The notes under the pieces were generated by a model. The model was not told the DNA's origin. It searched no databases and worked only from the letters and a program-made list of their open reading frames with translations. Shown here piece after piece: positions 13,635-15,989 of a stretch of 15,989 bases of DNA. How positions within the stretch are numbered: the first letter of the stretch is position 1; each line of letters begins with the position of its first letter. The stretch is from an uncultured Collinsella sp. (GTDB lineage Bacteria; Actinomycetota; Coriobacteriia; Coriobacteriales; Coriobacteriaceae): positions 1 through 15,989 of the forward strand of contig CABUQW010000039.1 of the NCBI GenBank assembly GCA_902493895.1, read 5' to 3'. The translations under genes were made by a program, and so were the position numbers.

Positions 13635-15834
13635 ACTCGCTTGGGGCAACGTCCGCCGCGCCGGCCGCGACTACCTCGTCTACCTTTTGACGCTCACCCT
13701 GGGCGTCACGGTCTTCTATGCCTTTAACACCATCTCGATGCAGGTCGACATCGCCGGAATCGATGAAGAGGGCTTGGCGCAGGTTATGGGCAGCATGCTC
13801 GGCGACCTGACGTACTTTTTGGCCGGTGTCATGGCCTTTTTGATGGTGTATGCCAATAACTTCATCATGAAACGCCGCAAGAAGGAGTTTGGCCTGTACC
13901 AGGTGCTCGGCATGGGGCGTGGGCGCGTCGCCACGATCATGGCGCTCGAGACCGTGATAGTGTCGGTCGTGGCCTTTGTCGCCGGCATTGTGCTAGGTGT
14001 GGGACTCTCCCAGCTCATGACGTTCTTTACGGCCTCGCTTTTTAAGACACAGATCGCCAATTTCCACTTCTTTTTCTCGGTGCATGCGTTCAATCTGACC
14101 CTTGCCTGCATGCTCGTAATGTTTGTGCTCACGCTACTGCTGAACCTTCGCGCCGTGCGTCGTACCAAACTCATCGAGCTTATGGGTGCCGAGCGCCGCA
14201 ACGAGAGCATCAAGACACGCAACCCCTGGATCGCGATTGCCATCTTTGCCGTGGGCGTGGTACTTGTGGGCGTGGCCTATTACCGTCTGCTACGTGATGG
14301 GTTCCCGCTAACCGCGACGGACAGCAAGCTGCAAGAGGCCATGAACCAGTTTGGTATTACGACCGCTATGGTTACCGTAGGCACCTTTGCCCTGTTCTGG
14401 GGACTCTCGGGTATGCTCATCAAGCTGCTGCAGAGCCTGCGCGGCGTGTATTGGCGCGGCCTCAACATGTTTACCGTGCGCCAGCTTGCGGCCAAGGTCA
14501 ACACGGTGTGCTTTTCGATGGGCGTCATCGCGATGCTCCTGTTTTTGGCCATCACCTCGGTGACGTGCGGTATGTCGATTGCCAACGTGATGAACGAAAA
14601 CCTGGAGCGCTATAACCCTGTTGATGTGTCTCAGACGTATGTCTATTACACGCCCGATACGCTCGACTACTACAAAGGGTACAAAGGGTATGTCAATCCG
14701 TCTGAGGCCGATCGCATGGTGCTGGCCGATACAACGGTCGATTTGTACCCTGCATGGCACGGCAAGGGCAAGTCGGCGGGCAACAACGACGAGACCGGCA
14801 AGAAGGTCAATATCGCCGATGTTGCCGGTGAGCATGTGCAGATCGATTCGTATCTGAGTTACCCGCTTGGCGGCTCGGACCCTTCGGTGACCCCAGGTGA
14901 GATGTGCAAGACCATGGGCGAAAAACTTCCCAAGGCGTTCGGGGGTAGCAATGCCGATACGATGGGTCTGTTTGTGACGCCGGCGAGCCAGTACAACAAA
15001 CTGCGTCAGATGATGGGCGAGGAGCCGGTGCACATCGGTCGCGACCAGTACCTGCTCACGTGTGATATGGGCGGCGAGCTGGTCGACCTGTACACCAAGT
15101 ATATGGCTGACGGCCATGCCCTTACCTTGGGCGGGCATACGCTCAAGCCCGCAACCGATAAGTCGGACGAAGATACGGCGGCCATCGCCAACTCGGCGAT
15201 GGGCAGTAATCCGGGTACCGTCGTCGTTGCCGACGAGCTGTTGTCCCAACTTAATCTGCAGCCGTATTCCAGTAGCCTGCTCGTTAACTACAAACAGGGG
15301 ATGGATACGACTGAGGCAGACGAGAGCATTAAAAACACTGTGCTCGACAATCTGCTCGTTGACGGCAAGGAGCCGGGGTCGTGGGGAATCTTCATCACAC
15401 GCTCCGAGATGTACACGCAAGCAGCGCAAATGAACGGTCTTATTAGCTACCTAGCCATCTACATCGGCTTTGTATTGGTCGTTGCATGCGCGGCGATTCT
15501 GTCGATCCAGCAACTCTCCAACGTGGCCGACGGCAGCCGCAGCTATCGTGTGCTGGCACAGATTGGCTGCGACGACCGCCAGATTCGCCATTCGGTGATG
15601 GCGCAGCAAGCGGTATTCTTCCTGTTCCCGCTGGCAGTGGGCTTGGCGCACTCCTTTGTGGCACTTAAGGTGATCATCGAGATGGTGAGCATATTCGGAA
15701 ATATGAGCATCGGCGGCACCGTGGGCCTCACCTGTGCAATCTTCCTGGCAGCCTACGGCGGCTACTTCCTGGTGACCTACCTCATGAGCACCGGCATGGT
15801 ACAAGCCGCCATCGCTACCCGCTACAGCGAGTAA
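13624..15834 (+). CDS. ABC transporter permease (BceB/FtsX-type)
   Basis: A 736-residue integral membrane protein with about ten predicted helices: roughly 17-38, 62-79, 108-133, 156-176, 201-220, 246-269, 295-318, 607-627, 661-682 and 698-720. The FtsX-like cytoplasmic segments KKEFGLYQVLGMGRGRV (86-102) and SYRVLAQIGCDDRQI (640-654) fit the BceB family. Between helices 7 and 8 is an external domain of about 285 residues, larger than the roughly 200 I expect for BceB of Bacillus. In BceB this domain binds peptide targets and the sensor kinase. A short tandem repeat (YKGYKGY, 350-356) lies in it. ATG 13624 overlaps the end of the ATPase gene. No two-component system is seen here, though one may lie beyond the window. 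Confidence 0.9.
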   Translation: MLCKLAWGNVRRAGRDYLVYLLTLTLGVTVFYAFNTISMQVDIAGIDEEGLAQVMGSMLGDLTYFLAGVMAFLMVYANNFIMKRRKKEFGLYQVLGMGRGRVATIMALETVIVSVVAFVAGIVLGVGLSQLMTFFTASLFKTQIANFHFFFSVHAFNLTLACMLVMFVLTLLLNLRAVRRTKLIELMGAERRNESIKTRNPWIAIAIFAVGVVLVGVAYYRLLRDGFPLTATDSKLQEAMNQFGITTAMVTVGTFALFWGLSGMLIKLLQSLRGVYWRGLNMFTVRQLAAKVNTVCFSMGVIAMLLFLAITSVTCGMSIANVMNENLERYNPVDVSQTYVYYTPDTLDYYKGYKGYVNPSEADRMVLADTTVDLYPAWHGKGKSAGNNDETGKKVNIADVAGEHVQIDSYLSYPLGGSDPSVTPGEMCKTMGEKLPKAFGGSNADTMGLFVTPASQYNKLRQMMGEEPVHIGRDQYLLTCDMGGELVDLYTKYMADGHALTLGGHTLKPATDKSDEDTAAIANSAMGSNPGTVVVADELLSQLNLQPYSSSLLVNYKQGMDTTEADESIKNTVLDNLLVDGKEPGSWGIFITRSEMYTQAAQMNGLISYLAIYIGFVLVVACAAILSIQQLSNVADGSRSYRVLAQIGCDDRQIRHSVMAQQAVFFLFPLAVGLAHSFVALKVIIEMVSIFGNMSIGGTVGLTCAIFLAAYGGYFLVTYLMSTGMVQAAIATRYSE

Positions 15835-15912
15835 CTCGTTCAGCTCGGAATTATCGCAGGTTGAGCATAAGTCAGACACTATGACCCAATCCAGGGGCAC
15901 GGAAACGACAGG

Positions 15913-15942
15913 AGCCCCCGCTCGTGACCGCGGGTCGGGGCT
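15913..15942. repeat. GC-rich hairpin near the window end
   Basis: AGCCCC (15913-15918) can pair with GGGGCT (15937-15942), and CCCGC (15917-15921) with GCGGG (15930-15934), as overlapping alternatives. It lies about 80 bp after the permease stop but has no T tail, so it is a weak terminator candidate. The flanking bases to 15989 contain a 36-codon minus-strand open frame running off the edge, which I cannot assign. Confidence 0.3.
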
Positions 15943-15989
15943 GCGACAATGTTGTTGAAGTGCCAGAGGCGCAGCCGCGCCGCAACGAG

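Noticed and set aside
14308..15429. Long minus-strand open frame opposite the permease
   Set aside because: It is antisense to the external domain of the permease, has low-quality composition and no recognisable motifs.

Overview
The window is a GC-rich chromosomal segment, probably from an anaerobic gut actinobacterium of the Coriobacteriia (Collinsella-like). That placement is inference. It rests on the base composition, the long second GalT type beside galK, a flavodiiron protein typical of anaerobes, SD-led starts with GTG and TTG in use, and the mix of LacI/DeoR/AraC regulators. No rRNA, tRNA, CRISPR array or transposase is visible.

Layout. (1) 1-1720: an accessory-looking module. A ~100-nt palindrome is followed by a minus-strand AAA ATPase with a DUF4143-type C-terminus. 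Three 33-bp tandem repeats run into the ATPase promoter, and the whole is bracketed by two near-identical 37-bp direct repeats. (2) 1740-6033: a galactose locus. galK and galT overlap on the minus strand and end at a strong terminator. A divergent LacI-family regulator lies opposite, and three copies of one operator-like sequence sit in the shared intergenic region. (3) 6117-7380: a flavodiiron protein (O2/NO reductase) with its own extended -10 promoter and terminator. (4) 7383-9379: a DeoR-family regulator divergent from a class II ketose-bisphosphate aldolase, separated by an AT-rich region with dyads and repeats. (5) 9404-9554: a 151-bp palindrome with perfect 37-nt arms between convergent genes. 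(6) 9604-11222: an AraC-family regulator followed by a HAD phosphatase, both minus strand. (7) 11223-11710: a gap that may hold a decayed gene end. (8) 11711-12700: a single gene joining an N-terminal NUDIX domain to a C-terminal Vsr endonuclease. (9) 12849-15834: a divergent BceAB-type ABC transporter (ATPase plus 10-TM permease with a large external domain).

How the genes fit together. GalK and GalT carry out the first two Leloir steps (galactose to galactose-1-phosphate, then exchange with UDP-glucose), and the LacI regulator probably represses them and itself. The aldolase, under or beside a sugar-phosphate-sensing DeoR protein, serves lower sugar metabolism. The flavodiiron protein is a stress enzyme not obviously tied to its neighbours. 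The items most worth a second look are the NUDIX-Vsr fusion, the ATPase module with its repeats, and the two large palindromes.
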